From NCBI GenBank assembly GCA_021817625.1, contig JAKASY010000143.1, positions 1 to 6,042 of the forward strand: a stretch of DNA of 6,042 nucleotides, written 5' to 3'. Position numbers and translations under genes: made by a program. Origin of the DNA: Bacillota bacterium. Its GTDB lineage: Bacteria > Bacillota_E > JAJZYS01 > JAILZS01. This document shows, in pieces, positions 5,187 to 6,042 of this stretch. The stretch's first letter is position 1, and each line of letters begins with the position of its first letter. The notes below the pieces were generated by a model. That model was not told where the DNA came from, ran no database searches, and worked only from the letters and a program-made list of their open reading frames with translations.

Positions 5187-6042
5187 TCAAACGGAGCGGG
5201 TCTGCTCGGCATCGGCCGCGGGCAGGACTGGCACGTCCGGCCGTTCCCACCATCCGCGCAGGCTCTCGAGCGCCAGGGCAAGCACAACGCCCACGATGAG
5301 GCCGTTGCCGGCAAGGATGCGCACCATCGTTGGCGACCCGGCCCAGGTGGACGGGGGCAGGGTCATGAGCGCCGCTCCGGCGACTAGCGGCAGGCCGACG
5401 CGATAGACGTTCTGTGCCGTGATCCGTGCCTGGGTGAGGGACGAGAGGCCGATCCCCGCCATCTGCACATAGGCGACGAGGAGGACACTGTCCCCCACAC
5501 TGGCAGGAAGAGCCGCAACCACCCGTACGACCGGCGTCAGGAGGCCGGCGGCGATCACCGCCCCCGCGGCGGCAACGAAGGCCGTGCGGCCAGGCGCCCG
5601 CGTGACGCGGACGATGCTGGCGGAGGTCGAAATCGAGATCATGCCAATCGCCCCCACCACGCCCGCCAGAACATCTCCGAGGCCGGTCACCATGGCGGCC
5701 GAATCGAAGGTACGGTTCGTAACGCCGCCCGCGTCTCCCACCTCTCCCAGCGCGACGTGCATCGCTTGGACGCTGGCCACGGTGTTGGCAATGTTGACCA
5801 ACGCCGTGATGAGGCACAGAAGCACGAGGCTCGGGGCGAGCACGATTCCAGCCGGCGGCACGAGCGGGAACGGTGCACGCACCTCCCCGACCCCGGGCGC
5901 CCATCCGAGCAGTGCGTAGGCAACCCAGCCTGCGGCGATGCCGGCGAGCACGCCGAAGGGCCGCAGGCGGATGGGCCCGCGCACGACCAGCCACAGCACG
6001 AACGCGATCAAGGCCATGTCCACCCCGAGCGCCGCGCCCGAG
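5187..6042 (-). CDS. NCS2-type permease, C-terminal part (5' end outside window)
   Basis: Inner-membrane transporter of the nucleobase/cation symporter-2 fold (xanthine/uracil permease family). The frame is open through the right edge; 284 residues are visible of a usual 430-470. An in-frame GTG at 6023 is not taken as the start because coding continues upstream (GAALGV) and about four N-terminal helices would otherwise be missing. Numbering from that GTG, predicted helices are about 3-14, 19-41, 59-84, 108-131, 146-172, 180-196, 204-222 and 233-255. Family marks are the GLGDVLAGVVGA block (114-125), the SISTSASIVRVTRAPGR block of helix 10 (130-146) and ILAGNGLIVGVVLALALESL (236-255) at the last helix. 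By eye, the acidic residues of helices 8 and 10 that bind nucleobases in UraA are replaced by Asn80 and Thr133, so the cargo may not be a nucleobase. Stop is TGA 5189-5187; a short polar tail follows the last helix. Confidence 0.82.
   Translation of the reverse strand, partial: SGAALGVDMALIAFVLWLVVRGPIRLRPFGVLAGIAAGWVAYALLGWAPGVGEVRAPFPLVPPAGIVLAPSLVLLCLITALVNIANTVASVQAMHVALGEVGDAGGVTNRTFDSAAMVTGLGDVLAGVVGAIGMISISTSASIVRVTRAPGRTAFVAAAGAVIAAGLLTPVVRVVAALPASVGDSVLLVAYVQMAGIGLSSLTQARITAQNVYRVGLPLVAGAALMTLPPSTWAGSPTMVRILAGNGLIVGVVLALALESLRGWWERPDVPVLPAADAEQTRSV

Noticed and set aside
5187..6042. Benzoate (BenE) or sulfate (SulP) transporter as identity of the partial permease
   Set aside because: The GLG..LAG block, the helix 10 pattern ending VTR and the ILAGNGLIVG last helix fit the NCS2 family better; no STAS domain follows, as it would in many SulP proteins.

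Overview
This is a GC-rich bacterial window (single 60-base lines counted by hand run from about 67% to 80% GC). It carries two partial genes at its edges, three complete metabolic genes in the middle, and a decayed stretch between about 4443 and 5186. GC-biased codon use, GTG starts with clear Shine-Dalgarno sequences and an EF-G of the bacterial type point to a high-GC bacterium. A soil or subsurface lineage such as Rokubacteria, a deltaproteobacterium or an actinobacterium would fit, but nothing here fixes the taxon.

Layout. (1) 1-819 (+): C-terminal 272 residues of an elongation factor G (end of domain III, domain IV, domain V), cut by the left edge. (2) 927-1868 (+): complete aldo/keto reductase with the full D-Y-K-H catalytic tetrad. 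(3) 1888-3069 (-): complete FAD-dependent oxidoreductase of the sarcosine oxidase beta/DadA type, convergent with the reductase (19 bp gap). (4) 3070-3266: divergent intergenic region with a strong bulged inverted repeat. (5) 3267-4469 (+): complete PLP enzyme of the class V aminotransferase fold, most like the isopenicillin-N-epimerase-type members. (6) 4443-about 4670 (-): C-terminal relic of a short-chain dehydrogenase/reductase (SDR), overlapping the end of the PLP gene tail to tail. (7) about 4671-5186: no intact gene, lower GC, probably the decayed remainder of the SDR and perhaps other debris. (8) 5187-6042 (-): C-terminal part of an NCS2-type (xanthine/uracil permease fold) transporter, cut by the right edge.

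How they may work together. The FAD oxidoreductase and the PLP enzyme are divergent neighbours sharing a 197-bp control region, and both families act on amines or amino acids. With the aldo/keto reductase they could form a small amine/amino-acid catabolic island beside the EF-G gene, but no substrate can be read from the sequence. The permease belongs to a slightly lower-GC segment beyond the relic zone and may be an independent unit. I see no CRISPR array, tRNA, rRNA, insertion sequence or phage gene. The best leads are the permease lacking the usual nucleobase-binding acidic residues and the SDR relic fused onto the tail of the PLP gene.
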